Source: Sorangium sp025924095 (lineage in GTDB: Bacteria; Myxococcota_A; Polyangia; Polyangiales; Polyangiaceae). Taken from it: 64,000 bases of DNA. Numbering within the stretch: the stretch's first letter is position 1; the number at the start of each line of letters is the position of its first letter. The translations under genes were made by a program, and so were the position numbers. This document shows, in pieces, positions 1 through 8,170 of this stretch. Location: positions 5,394,001 through 5,458,000 of the forward strand of contig NZ_CP150356.1 of NCBI RefSeq assembly GCF_051521505.1, in the 5' to 3' direction. The notes beneath the pieces were generated by a model that was given only the letters and a program-made list of their open reading frames with translations, had not been told where the DNA came from and did not search any database.

Positions 1-563
1 TCCTCGGCGGCGGAGCCGCTGTCGAGCGCGCTCGCCGGCGCGCCCATGGCCACGAGCGACCGCCGCGCCGCGTGCGCCGCCTCGACGTGCGTGCCCTGCC
101 ACGCCTTCCCCGGGTTCGGCTTGAACAGCCGCTTCTTCGAGAACTCGCGCTTGAAGTCCCAGAGCACGCCGCGCTCGAGGGTCGCGTCGATCTGCGCCTG
201 GGTCTCCCGCTCGACGCGGAAGAGCGTGGCCACGAAGCGGCCGACGTACGGCGCCGCCGCGAGCAGCGCCTCGGAGACCTGCTCCGGGGTGAGCGCGGTC
301 CGGACCGCGTCGCCGCCCCCGGCGCCGGAGGCCCCCGCCGGCTCCGCGCGCAGGGCGGACCGGTACGCGTCGAAGCGCGCGAAGGCGCCCTCGTCCGACG
401 CATGGAAATACTCCTCGAAGCGCTCCGTCAGCTCGGCGAGCTTCGCAGGGTCGAAGAGGTCGGCGTAACCGAAACCAGGGATTCCGAGCTCGAGCTCGGA
501 AGCATCGGAGGTGGCCTGCACCCACGCAGAGAAGTCACCCTGCACTCCAGCGTTCGCTTCCAT
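1..563 (-). CDS. N-terminal part of a large protein leaving the left edge; possibly an FAD-dependent oxidoreductase
   Basis: The reverse strand is open from an ATG at 563 to the left edge (about 187 codons visible), with myxobacterial-style codon use. The protein starts MEANAGVQGDFSAWV and contains GIPGFGYADLFDPAKL, then acidic and alanine-rich helices, AAPYVGRFVATLFRVE and WDFKREFSKKRL. No signal peptide, membrane segment or catalytic motif is visible. From memory, the combination of a DLFDP stretch, a RFVA-LF helix and a DFKR-F segment resembles the N-terminal extension of large deltaproteobacterial pyridine-nucleotide-disulfide oxidoreductase/4Fe-4S proteins, but the catalytic parts lie outside the window and this is a weak guess. 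It is separated from accC by about 220 bp on the same strand, so it may be transcribed independently of the acc operon. Confidence 0.6.
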   Translation of the reverse strand, partial: MEANAGVQGDFSAWVQATSDASELELGIPGFGYADLFDPAKLAELTERFEEYFHASDEGAFARFDAYRSALRAEPAGASGAGGGDAVRTALTPEQVSEALLAAAPYVGRFVATLFRVERETQAQIDATLERGVLWDFKREFSKKRLFKPNPGKAWQGTHVEAAHAARRSLVAMGAPASALDSGSAAE

Positions 564-782
564 ACCCGCGGCAAATGCTTTCTATTTCAAGGGGTTTGCT
601 CGCCCGGCGAGGGCGCGCCCGCCCGATCCCGAGAGGGACGTAAAGTAGCACCGGGCGGTGCCGCCGACCTGTCTCTCGGGCAACATTCATCGCGCCGCGC
701 TGCGCTCGCCGACGCGAGCGCGCATCGGTTGCGCGTTCGCCGCATTCGCCGCGCCGGCAAGGCGAGCGCGGGCGCGTCGCGG

Positions 783-2129
783 TCAGAAGCCCTGCGAGAC
801 GACGCGCTCGATCGTGTGGGTCGAGATGTTGCCCGCGATGACGTCGGGATCGCGCAGCAGCGCCTGGTGCAGCGGGATGTTCGTGCGGATGCCGCCGATG
901 ATGAACTCGTCGAGCGCGCACCGGAGCCTGGCGATCGCCTCGGCCCGGTTCGCGCCGTGCGCGATCACCTTGGCGACCAGCGAGTCGTAGGAGCTCGGGA
1001 CGCGGAAGCCGCCGTACACGCCGGAGTCGACGCGGATCCCGACGCCGCCGGGGGAGTGGTACTCGGTGATGAGCCCGGGCCACGGCACGAACGAGCGCGG
1101 ATCCTCGGCGTTGACCCGGCACTCGATGGCGTGGCCACGGAAGCTCCAGGGTCGCGTGTCGGGCAGCGTGAGGCGCTCGCCGGCGGCGGCGAGGATCTGC
1201 TGCGCGACAAGATCGACGCCGGTCACCATCTCGGTGACCGGGTGCTCGACCTGCACGCGGGTGTTCATCTCCATGAAGTAGAGATCGCCGCGGTCATCCA
1301 TCAGGAACTCGAGCGTGCCGAGGCCCGTGTAACCGGTCTCCAGGACCGCGGCACGGATGATGTCGCCCATCCTGGAGCGCTTCTCGTTGTCCATCGCCGG
1401 GCTGGGCGACTCCTCCATCACCTTCTGGTGCCGGCGCTGGAGCGAGCACTCGCGCTCGCCGAGCGTCCACACGCCCCCGTGCTGATCCGCGAGCACCTGG
1501 AACTCGATGTGGCGCGGCGCCTCGACGTAGCGCTCGAGGTAGACGTCCGGGTTCTTGAAGCCGTTCATGGCCTCCTGCGTCGCGATCTCGAACGAGCGCT
1601 GCACCTCGCCGTCGTGGCGGACGATGCGCATGCCCCTGCCGCCGCCGCCCCCGGAGGCCTTCAGGATCACCGGATAGCCGACGCGCTCGGCCTGCTCGCT
1701 CGCGTCCGCCGCGCTCGTGAGCACGCCGGTGCCGCTGAGCATCGGGATGCCGAAGCGCTTGGCGACCGCGCGCGCGGACACCTTGTCGCCCCAGGTCCGC
1801 ATCGCCTCGGCGGTCGGCCCGATGAAGGTGAGCCGGCACTTCTTGCAGAGCTCGGCGAACTTCGGGTTCTCCGAGAGGAACCCGTAGCCCGGGTGGATCG
1901 CGTCGGCGCCCGTGACCTCGGCGGCGGCGATGATCTGCGGGATGTTGAGGTAGCTCTTCGACGCGTCGGCCGGGCCGACGCACACGGCCTCGTCCGCGAA
2001 CCGGACGTGCAGCGCCGCGGCGTCCGCCTCGGAGTGGATCGCGACCGAGCGGATGCCGAGCAGGCGGCAAGCGCGGATGACACGCATCGCGATCTCGCCG
2101 CGATTGGCGATCAGGATCTTCTGGAACAC
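783..2129 (-). CDS. accC: Biotin carboxylase subunit of acetyl-CoA carboxylase
   Basis: AccC carboxylates the biotin carried by AccB using ATP and bicarbonate, the first step of malonyl-CoA and fatty-acid synthesis, in the cytoplasm. The 448-residue protein has the usual length. It begins MFQKILIANRGEIAMRVIRA (biotin-carboxylase N-domain) and has the ATP-grasp glycine loop KASGGGGGRGMRIV. It also has HIEFQVLADQHG, the ERECSLQRRHQKVMEE block with the catalytic arginine region, and EMNTRVQVEHPVTE with the metal and carboxylate ligands. It lies 21 bp downstream of accB on the same strand, at the end of a Roadblock-aroQ-accB-accC operon. All core motifs are present, so function is close to certain. 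Confidence 0.97.
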   Translation of the reverse strand: MFQKILIANRGEIAMRVIRACRLLGIRSVAIHSEADAAALHVRFADEAVCVGPADASKSYLNIPQIIAAAEVTGADAIHPGYGFLSENPKFAELCKKCRLTFIGPTAEAMRTWGDKVSARAVAKRFGIPMLSGTGVLTSAADASEQAERVGYPVILKASGGGGGRGMRIVRHDGEVQRSFEIATQEAMNGFKNPDVYLERYVEAPRHIEFQVLADQHGGVWTLGERECSLQRRHQKVMEESPSPAMDNEKRSRMGDIIRAAVLETGYTGLGTLEFLMDDRGDLYFMEMNTRVQVEHPVTEMVTGVDLVAQQILAAAGERLTLPDTRPWSFRGHAIECRVNAEDPRSFVPWPGLITEYHSPGGVGIRVDSGVYGGFRVPSSYDSLVAKVIAHGANRAEAIARLRCALDEFIIGGIRTNIPLHQALLRDPDVIAGNISTHTIERVVSQGF

Positions 2130-2150
2130 GGCACCCTCGCCCCGGCAGCG

Positions 2151-2669
<519 letters not shown>

Positions 2670-2708
2670 CGATGTTTGCCGCCTTTCAACCAGAGTGACG
2701 GCGCATGA

Positions 2709-3176
2709 TCAACCTCTTTCGTCCGACCGCAGCTTCTCCAGGTGCCCGAGCAGCCCGAGCAGCCCGAGCACGTACGAGCTCGGACCGAAGCCCGCGACGC
2801 GCGCCATGCACGCAGGCGCGATGCGGGAGCGGCGGCGGAACGGCTCGCGAGCGTCCGGGTTGGAGATGTGCACCTCGACGGTCGGGAGCGCGCACGCGCG
2901 GATCGCGTCGTAGAGCGCGATGGAGGTGTGCGTGTAGGCGCCGGCGTTGAGGAGGATGCCGTGGAAGCCGCGATCGCCGGCGTGGCTGATCGCGGTCACG
3001 AGCTCCCCCTCGCAGTTCGATTGCATGCACGACACCGTGGCGCCGTGGGCCCGGGCGGCCTCCTCGACGGCGCTGTGGATGTCATCCAGCGTGGCCGTGC
3101 CGTAGATCGCTGGCTCGCGCTTGCCCAGCCGATCGAGGTTCGGCCCCGAGATGACCGAGATCCTGAAGCTGCTCAG
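2709..3176 (-). CDS. aroQ: Type II 3-dehydroquinate dehydratase, apparent CTG start
   Basis: AroQ converts 3-dehydroquinate to 3-dehydroshikimate in the shikimate pathway. About 155 residues, the normal type II size. Visible landmarks are ISGPNLDRLGKREPAIYG with the catalytic Tyr on the flexible loop, NAGAYTHTS with the active-site Asn, EVHISN with the general-acid His, and the REPFRRRS arginine segment. No ATG, GTG or TTG is available in frame near the expected N-terminus. A CTG at 3176-3174 sits 5 nt after a perfect AAGGAG and overlaps the TGA of the upstream Roadblock gene (C-TGA), so coupled initiation at CTG is the best reading. aroQ-accB-accC linkage is common in bacteria. The short SSFR before the first strand fits this start. 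Confidence 0.93.
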   Translation of the reverse strand: MSSFRISVISGPNLDRLGKREPAIYGTATLDDIHSAVEEAARAHGATVSCMQSNCEGELVTAISHAGDRGFHGILLNAGAYTHTSIALYDAIRACALPTVEVHISNPDAREPFRRRSRIAPACMARVAGFGPSSYVLGLLGLLGHLEKLRSDERG

Positions 3177-3532
3177 ACGAGCTCCTTCAGCAGCACCGGC
3201 ACCTTGGTGCGCAAGAGGTACCGGGCCTTGCCGATGTTCGCGTCGGGCGTCATCGAGAAGGCCACGAAGTACGAGCTGTTCACGACGCGGATCAGCGTGG
3301 TGACCTTCTCCGCCTGGATCGCGATCTCGGCGGCGTTGCCCGCGTCGAGCATCTCGGCGGCGCGCTGGATCGACTTCAACACGACGCTGAACTCGGCGCC
3401 GATGGTGGTGATGTCGAACGCGGCCCCGGGCTTGGAGTAGCTGTCGACCGCGATCCCCTCGAAATCCATGAGAAGGGTCGCGATGCCGCCCTCGGTGTTC
3501 TCTACGACTTCCTTCAGCACGGCCTGGAACAT
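3173..3532 (-). CDS. Roadblock/LC7-domain protein (MglB-like fold)
   Basis: A 119-residue single-domain protein, MFQAVLKEVVENTEGG at the start, with the alternating pattern of Roadblock/LC7 domains: the strand GIATLLMDFEGIAVDSYS, helix EFSVVLKSIQRAAEML, and strand KVTTLIRVVNSSYFVAFSMTP. Family members such as MglB act as dimeric scaffolds or GTPase-activating partners of small Ras-like GTPases in polarity and motility. No MglA-like GTPase lies nearby, so the partner is unknown. It is the first gene of the aroQ-accB-accC operon and overlaps aroQ by 4 nt, which ties its translation to a housekeeping biosynthetic operon. The ATG at 3532 has only a weak upstream purine stretch. Confidence 0.85.
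   Translation of the reverse strand: MFQAVLKEVVENTEGGIATLLMDFEGIAVDSYSKPGAAFDITTIGAEFSVVLKSIQRAAEMLDAGNAAEIAIQAEKVTTLIRVVNSSYFVAFSMTPDANIGKARYLLRTKVPVLLKELV
3182..3187 (-). promoter_or_regulatory. Ribosome binding site deciding the aroQ CTG start
   Basis: The minus strand reads AAGGAG followed by 5 nt and CTG. This is a full anti-Shine-Dalgarno match inside the last codons of the Roadblock gene and supports translation-coupled initiation at the non-standard CTG. Confidence 0.7.
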
Positions 3533-4071
3533 GCGCCGAGACTACCCAAGCGCGGCACGATCGGGAAAACAAACGAACGGGACCCGCCGTCTCGCGCCTC
3601 GGCCCGGGCGTCCGGCGCTCCCCCGCGCCGGCCGCCCGGGCCGAGGCGCGCGCCAGAGGGAGGAGGAGGAGGAAGAAGGGAAGGACTGACAGCCCGCGGA
3701 GACGCCGCCGCGCGACCGAGCGCAACACCGCAAAAGCTCGCTCCGGCCGCCCGTCAGCGCGGTGAAGCGCGCTGATATAACGATGAACGGCGAGCGCGCT
3801 TTGCCTCTTGCATCCTGGTCCCAACCGGGCGATTCCCGCCCCAGGGGGCCCGCTCCAAAGCACGCCTTGACCCTTGTCCCGGCGAGCGGCTAACGTGCGG
3901 CCGTTCTTTCGCCTCGCGGCAAGGCCGTGGGCGGATCCCGCCGGAGCATCTCACCGGCGGGGCGACGTGAAACGTGGTCGGTGCGGCGTATGCCGCACCC
4001 GCCAGCTCATCAAGAAAAACAAGGACGGCCCAACATCTATGCGTGCGCGAGCCGGGGATCCCCCCCGCACG
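3533..4071. other. Divergent intergenic region upstream of the Roadblock operon and the aconitase-like gene
   Basis: No convincing gene is seen. The region must hold the promoters of both divergent units and contains the large inverted repeat at 3593-3650. A purine-rich run (gaggaggaggaagaaggg) follows at about 3658-3676. The plus frame is open from an upstream ATG at 3874, and short in-frame extensions of the aconitase-like gene (ATG at 4039) are possible. Confidence 0.5.
3593..3650. repeat. Long inverted repeat, 26-bp arms with one mismatch
   Basis: Left arm 3593-3618 and right arm 3625-3650 are complementary except for one pair (3611/3632), with a 6-nt loop of T followed by C residues. 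The core of the arm is GCCTCGGCCCGGGCG. It lies about 60 bp upstream of the Roadblock start codon, so it would form a strong hairpin in that leader RNA or in supercoiled DNA. No clear T-tract follows on either strand, so it is not a textbook terminator. Confidence 0.8.
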
Positions 4072-5949
4072 ATGCCCCAGAAGATCCTCGCCGGGCGGGC
4101 GACGGATCCTCAGCTGCGGGGTGATCTCGTTCAGGTCAAGGTCGATCAGGTAATCCTCTCCCGGGCGCCATCGCGCGCGCTGGCCGAGGCCATCGCCACG
4201 GGCATGAAGAAGACGCCGGTCGAAGTCGCCGTCGCCTACGACGGCACCTGCGTGGCCGACGCGAGCTCGCTCGCGGACACCGACGAGGGGAGCCCGCACT
4301 CGGTGTCGCCCGAGTTCCCGACCTACAACATCCCGATCGCGCGACCCGGCATCGGCTTCCCCGCCCCCGTGCACCTCGAGCGCTTCGCCGCGCCGGCGCG
4401 GCTCGCCCTCACCGACGACCCGCGCCTCGCGACGGTCGGCGGCATCGGCATGCTGTCGCTCGTCGTCTCGCCGAGCCAGCTCGGGCAGGCGCTCGCCACG
4501 GGCTCGGCCTGGCTCCGGCCGCCGCGGAGCGTCCAGATCCACCTCTCGGGCCGGGTGCGGCCATTCGTGTGCGCGAGGGACGTCGCCCTCGAGCTGCTCC
4601 GCAGGAACCTCGACGAGGTCGTGCGGCGCATCGAGGGCGAGCACCACGCGCCGGTGATCCTCGAGTTCGCCGGGCCGAGCGCGCGGCTGCTCTCGGTGGG
4701 CGACCGCGCGGTGCTCTGCGGCATCGCGCCGCAGGTGGGCGCGGCGGCGGCGCTGTTCGTGAGCGACGAGAAGACGGAGGTCTTCCTCCGCGATCAGCGC
4801 AGGTCGAAGGCCCACCGGGCGCTCGTGCCCGATCCGGGCGCGCCCTGCGAGGAGGTCGTCTCGATCGACCTCGGCACGGTCGACCCCCTGCTGATGGACG
4901 AGGAGGGCGTGGTCCGGCCGGTCCGCGATCTCGCCGGCAAGCCGGTGGCGCAGGTCGTCCTCGGGGGCGACTCGGGCGTGACGTTGCGCGACATGCTCGC
5001 GGCGGCGCTGCTGCTCAAGTCGAAGCGCGTCCCGTCGCGGCTCGATCTGCTCGTCGCGCCGCCGTCGCGGCAGGTGCTCGAGGTGCTCGCGCAGTCGGGG
5101 GCGCTCGTCGATCTCGTGGCGACGGGCGCGCGGATCATCGAGCCGGACAGGCGCGTCGTGACCTCGGAGATCTACCCGCCGCCGCCCGGCGGCCTGTCGC
5201 TGCGCACGGCCGATCCGGAGCCGCGCATCGCCGGGGCGCCGTCGTTCGTCGTGGCCTCGGCCGAGACGCTGGCCTACGCCGTGGCCACGGGCTCGGTCGG
5301 CGATCCGCGGTCGTTCAAGCGGCCGGTGCGGGTGACCGTGCCGCGGGCGCTGCCGACCGACGACGTGCTGATCCTCCGCGACAAGAAGGGCGAGCAGGTG
5401 AGCACGAAGAAGCCGCCGGCGGCGCCCGCGGCGGTGCCCTGGAAGGGGCCGCTGACGCTCGACGTGCTCGCGGGCGTGCCGAAGGGGAACGGGCGCGCGG
5501 CGGTCGGGGTGCACGGGCGCAAAGCCCCTGGCCCGGCCGAGCCGGCCGCGCCTGTCGCCGACGACGACAGGGCGCCGGCCGAGAGCACGGCGGCCGGCGG
5601 GGTGGCGCTCGTCCTGTCGACGCTCGACGAGGTGCGGGCGGTCGCTGAGCGCGCGACCGACCTGTCGACGGTGCGCGCGGTGGTCGCGCCCTTCGTGCCG
5701 AGCACCGCGGTGTCGGCGTTCGCGAGCGAGGGGATCGCCACGTTCCTCGTCGGCGCGGAGGCGCTCGGCAGCATCAAGGGGCAGAAGAGCTTGGAGCTCC
5801 CCGCCCCCGCCCAGTGGGGCGATCGCGTCGCGGCCGTCTTCGACGGCGAGCGCGTCGAGGTGGCCTGGCTCGCGACGGGCATGGAGCGGAGCTGGACCCA
5901 CGCAGGCACCGTGCGGCAGCCGCCCATCGCGAGCAAACCAGCGCGGTAG
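4072..5949 (+). CDS. Aconitase/isopropylmalate-dehydratase family protein lacking Fe-S cluster ligands
   Basis: The protein follows the aconitase large-domain plan in order. The KILAGRA start is followed by FPAPVHLERFAAPARLALTD, where GTDSHT would be expected. Next come GIGMLSLVVSPSQLGQALATG, VQIHLSGRVRPFVCARDVAL, ILEFAGPSARLLSVGDRAVL and APQVGAAAALFVSDEKTEVF. A linker and a C-terminal swivel-like region follow. All cluster cysteines seem lost: the usual GSCTNG block reads VVLGGDSGVTLRDM, and the usual PGCGPC block reads EPDRRVVTSEIYPPPPGG. The protein is therefore probably not a normal hydro-lyase. Residues about 440-500 form a low-complexity Ala/Pro linker. ATG 4072 (MPQKILAGRA) is chosen because the fold starts there; ATG 4039 is the alternative. 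Family assignment is by remembered alignment. Confidence 0.75.
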   Translation: MPQKILAGRATDPQLRGDLVQVKVDQVILSRAPSRALAEAIATGMKKTPVEVAVAYDGTCVADASSLADTDEGSPHSVSPEFPTYNIPIARPGIGFPAPVHLERFAAPARLALTDDPRLATVGGIGMLSLVVSPSQLGQALATGSAWLRPPRSVQIHLSGRVRPFVCARDVALELLRRNLDEVVRRIEGEHHAPVILEFAGPSARLLSVGDRAVLCGIAPQVGAAAALFVSDEKTEVFLRDQRRSKAHRALVPDPGAPCEEVVSIDLGTVDPLLMDEEGVVRPVRDLAGKPVAQVVLGGDSGVTLRDMLAAALLLKSKRVPSRLDLLVAPPSRQVLEVLAQSGALVDLVATGARIIEPDRRVVTSEIYPPPPGGLSLRTADPEPRIAGAPSFVVASAETLAYAVATGSVGDPRSFKRPVRVTVPRALPTDDVLILRDKKGEQVSTKKPPAAPAAVPWKGPLTLDVLAGVPKGNGRAAVGVHGRKAPGPAEPAAPVADDDRAPAESTAAGGVALVLSTLDEVRAVAERATDLSTVRAVVAPFVPSTAVSAFASEGIATFLVGAEALGSIKGQKSLELPAPAQWGDRVAAVFDGERVEVAWLATGMERSWTHAGTVRQPPIASKPAR

Positions 5950-5969
5950 CGGGGCGAGCGCGCGGCGGA

Positions 5970-6025
5970 TCCGGTGAGGATGCGGGGATCCCTCACCGGA
6001 AGCGGGGGGCCGAGGAGCCCCCCGC
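5970..6025. terminator. Two adjacent hairpins between convergent genes
   Basis: Hairpin one: TCCGGTGAGG at 5970-5979 pairs with CCTCACCGGA at 5991-6000. Hairpin two: GCGGGGGGC at 6002-6010 pairs with GCCCCCCGC at 6017-6025. They sit between the convergent stop codons at 5949 (plus) and 6054 (minus) and probably act as a bidirectional terminator, although no T-tract follows. Confidence 0.6.
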
Positions 6026-6053
6026 CGGGAACCGGGGAACGAGAGCGCGGCGC

Positions 6054-8147
6054 TCAGGGCGCCGCGCGCACCGGGGCGAGCGGGGCGAGGAGCTTGATCT
6101 CGTTCGTGAGATCGCGGAAGCGGATCTGCTGCTCGTTGATCTGCATCTCAAGCACGATGACGCGCTTCGTGATCTCGTCGAGGCGCGCCGACGCCTTCGC
6201 GAGCCGGTCGGTGAGATCGCGGCGGAGCTCGTCGGCGGTCCTGTTCTTCTCGATCGCACGGAGGTTCTGCCGGAGCTCGTGGCTCTGCTGCTGGAGGCGC
6301 TCCTGCTCCGCGATCAGCTTGTCGCGCTCGTCGATGGCGGGGCGCAGCTTGCCCCGGACGTCCCAGGCCTGGCCGAGCTGCTTCGCCACGGTGGCGTCGA
6401 CGCGCGGGTCCTTCAGGTAGGCCTGCACCGCGTCGTCGGCGAGCTGGCTGAGCCAGTCGATCTGCTGCCGGAAGAGCCGCCGCTCGTCCACGTCGAGCAC
6501 CGCCGTCCCCCGCCGCGGCACGTCGATCGGCACGAGCGCGCTGCCCGTGCCGACGTTGTCCTCGGTGCCCTTCGGGGGCGCGTGCAGGCGCGTCCCGTGC
6601 AGGCGGGGGTGCTTCACGAGCGTCCTCGCCGCGAGATCGCCGCCGTTGCGGACGGCGTACTTGGTGTGCGTCACCCAGTCGCGCTCGATCTCGATCGCGC
6701 CGCCCTCGATCTTCGCGATGCGCGCGCCCTCCGCGCTCTCCTCGCGCGCCGTGTCGACGGCGAGCCCCCGCTCCAGCGCGAACGGCACCGTCGTCGTGGC
6801 CCCCGGCGGCAGCGGCTCGACCATGCCCTGGCCGAGGAACGAGCCGTTCTCGAAGACCGCGATGGGGCCGCGCTCCAGGAGCCCCTTCGTGTCGTTCGTG
6901 AAGCGCGCCACCCGGAACGGGTGGGAGCTCGACGCGGGCACGCCGCCGTCGGGCGCGAACAGGAAGATCGACTCGCCGGGCACCTGCTTCGCGAGGAGCA
7001 GGACCATCGTCGCGCTCCGGTCGGGGATGTCGACCGGGAACGGGATGTCGTACCGCGTCGTGCCCGCCTCCATCGCGACCGCGGCGAGGGCGCTCATGTT
7101 GCGCGGCGGCGACGGGTTCATCATGGCCTTGTTGTCCATGGCCGCCGGATCGTCGGCGAACACCGCGCCTCCCCGCTGCGGCCCCGCGGCGCCAGGCGCG
7201 CCGCCGTAAGCCCGCTTCGCCGCCGGCCTCGGGGGCATCTTGCCCCTGGCAGCCTCGTCCTGCTTCATGAACGCCAGGTTGCCGCTCTCCTCGGCCTCGC
7301 GCGCGTACTCATCGGCCACCTCTGCCGCAGGCGCCGGCGGCGCAACCGGCATCGCCGCGGGCGGCGGCGGAGGCGGCGCGGGCTGCGCGGCCTCGGTGGC
7401 CAGCGTGGTCTCGCTCGTCGGCACGGACGCGATCACCTCGCCCTGGTCGCTGACGATGGGGCGCGGCGGGATCGCCGCCCGGTCGAGCGTCGCCTGGAAG
7501 GCGAGCGGCGCGCCCGCCACGAGCGACAGCTTCACGCCATTCCAGTCCTCGCCCGAGAGGTTCTGCACGATGCCCCACGCCTGGAGGTGCGCCTGCTTCG
7601 ACGTGGCGCGCGGGTCGCCGCTCGCGGCGCCCGGAGCCCCGGCCGCGCCCATCACGAGCCGGTAGGAGGGGCGCCACACCGGCGTCTCGGCCACGTAGCC
7701 GACCACGAGGTCGTGCTCGCGCCCGTCGAGCGTCAGCTTCACGTTCGCGAGCTCGTCCCGCTTCTTCTTCTCCGCCGTCGCGCCCTTGTCCCCGGGCGGC
7801 GGCGCGACCGTCACCTCGGGCCCGGGCGCCGCCGGCGCGTCGTCCTCGTCCGAGCCTTCGTCGACCTCGACCGGGAACGACGCGCTCCGGACGCTGCTGC
7901 CGCCGGCCTCGATGACCGCGAGCGTCGCGAGGAAGTCGCCGACCTTCTCCTTGCGCACGCGGAAGGTCACCTGATCGGCGTCGATGAACCCCCGGCGCTC
8001 GAAGTACGCGACGCCGTTCCTGTAGATGACCACGCGGCGGAGCGCGAGCCCCGAGGCGTCCACATCGGGGACGCGCGCGCAGCCGGCGAGCAGAGAGAGC
8101 GCGAGGAGCAGGCCGGAGCCCGCTCGCGCGACGTCGTACCGTCTCAT
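6054..8147 (-). CDS. DUF4139-type lipoprotein with C-terminal coiled coil
   Basis: A 697-residue predicted lipoprotein: signal helix GLLLALSLLAGC with the lipobox Cys at about residue 22. The N-terminal domain (RRVVIYRNGVAYFERRGFI) and the middle part (VGYVAETPVWRPSYRLVMG, GEDWNGVKLSLVAGAPLAF) match the pattern of DUF4139/mucoidy-inhibitor-like proteins, whose role is uncharacterised. Ala/Pro-rich low-complexity linkers lie at about residues 95-130 and 230-300. The last 120 residues are heptad-like and charged (RDKLIAEQERLQQQSHELR), a likely coiled coil. It lies 23 bp downstream of the 8171-9280 gene on the same strand, so the two are probably co-transcribed. It converges on the aconitase-like gene across two hairpins. 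Confidence 0.85.
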   Translation of the reverse strand: MRRYDVARAGSGLLLALSLLAGCARVPDVDASGLALRRVVIYRNGVAYFERRGFIDADQVTFRVRKEKVGDFLATLAVIEAGGSSVRSASFPVEVDEGSDEDDAPAAPGPEVTVAPPPGDKGATAEKKKRDELANVKLTLDGREHDLVVGYVAETPVWRPSYRLVMGAAGAPGAASGDPRATSKQAHLQAWGIVQNLSGEDWNGVKLSLVAGAPLAFQATLDRAAIPPRPIVSDQGEVIASVPTSETTLATEAAQPAPPPPPPAAMPVAPPAPAAEVADEYAREAEESGNLAFMKQDEAARGKMPPRPAAKRAYGGAPGAAGPQRGGAVFADDPAAMDNKAMMNPSPPRNMSALAAVAMEAGTTRYDIPFPVDIPDRSATMVLLLAKQVPGESIFLFAPDGGVPASSSHPFRVARFTNDTKGLLERGPIAVFENGSFLGQGMVEPLPPGATTTVPFALERGLAVDTAREESAEGARIAKIEGGAIEIERDWVTHTKYAVRNGGDLAARTLVKHPRLHGTRLHAPPKGTEDNVGTGSALVPIDVPRRGTAVLDVDERRLFRQQIDWLSQLADDAVQAYLKDPRVDATVAKQLGQAWDVRGKLRPAIDERDKLIAEQERLQQQSHELRQNLRAIEKNRTADELRRDLTDRLAKASARLDEITKRVIVLEMQINEQQIRFRDLTNEIKLLAPLAPVRAAP

Positions 8148-8170
8148 GATGTCCGTGGGTTTTTCTTGGG

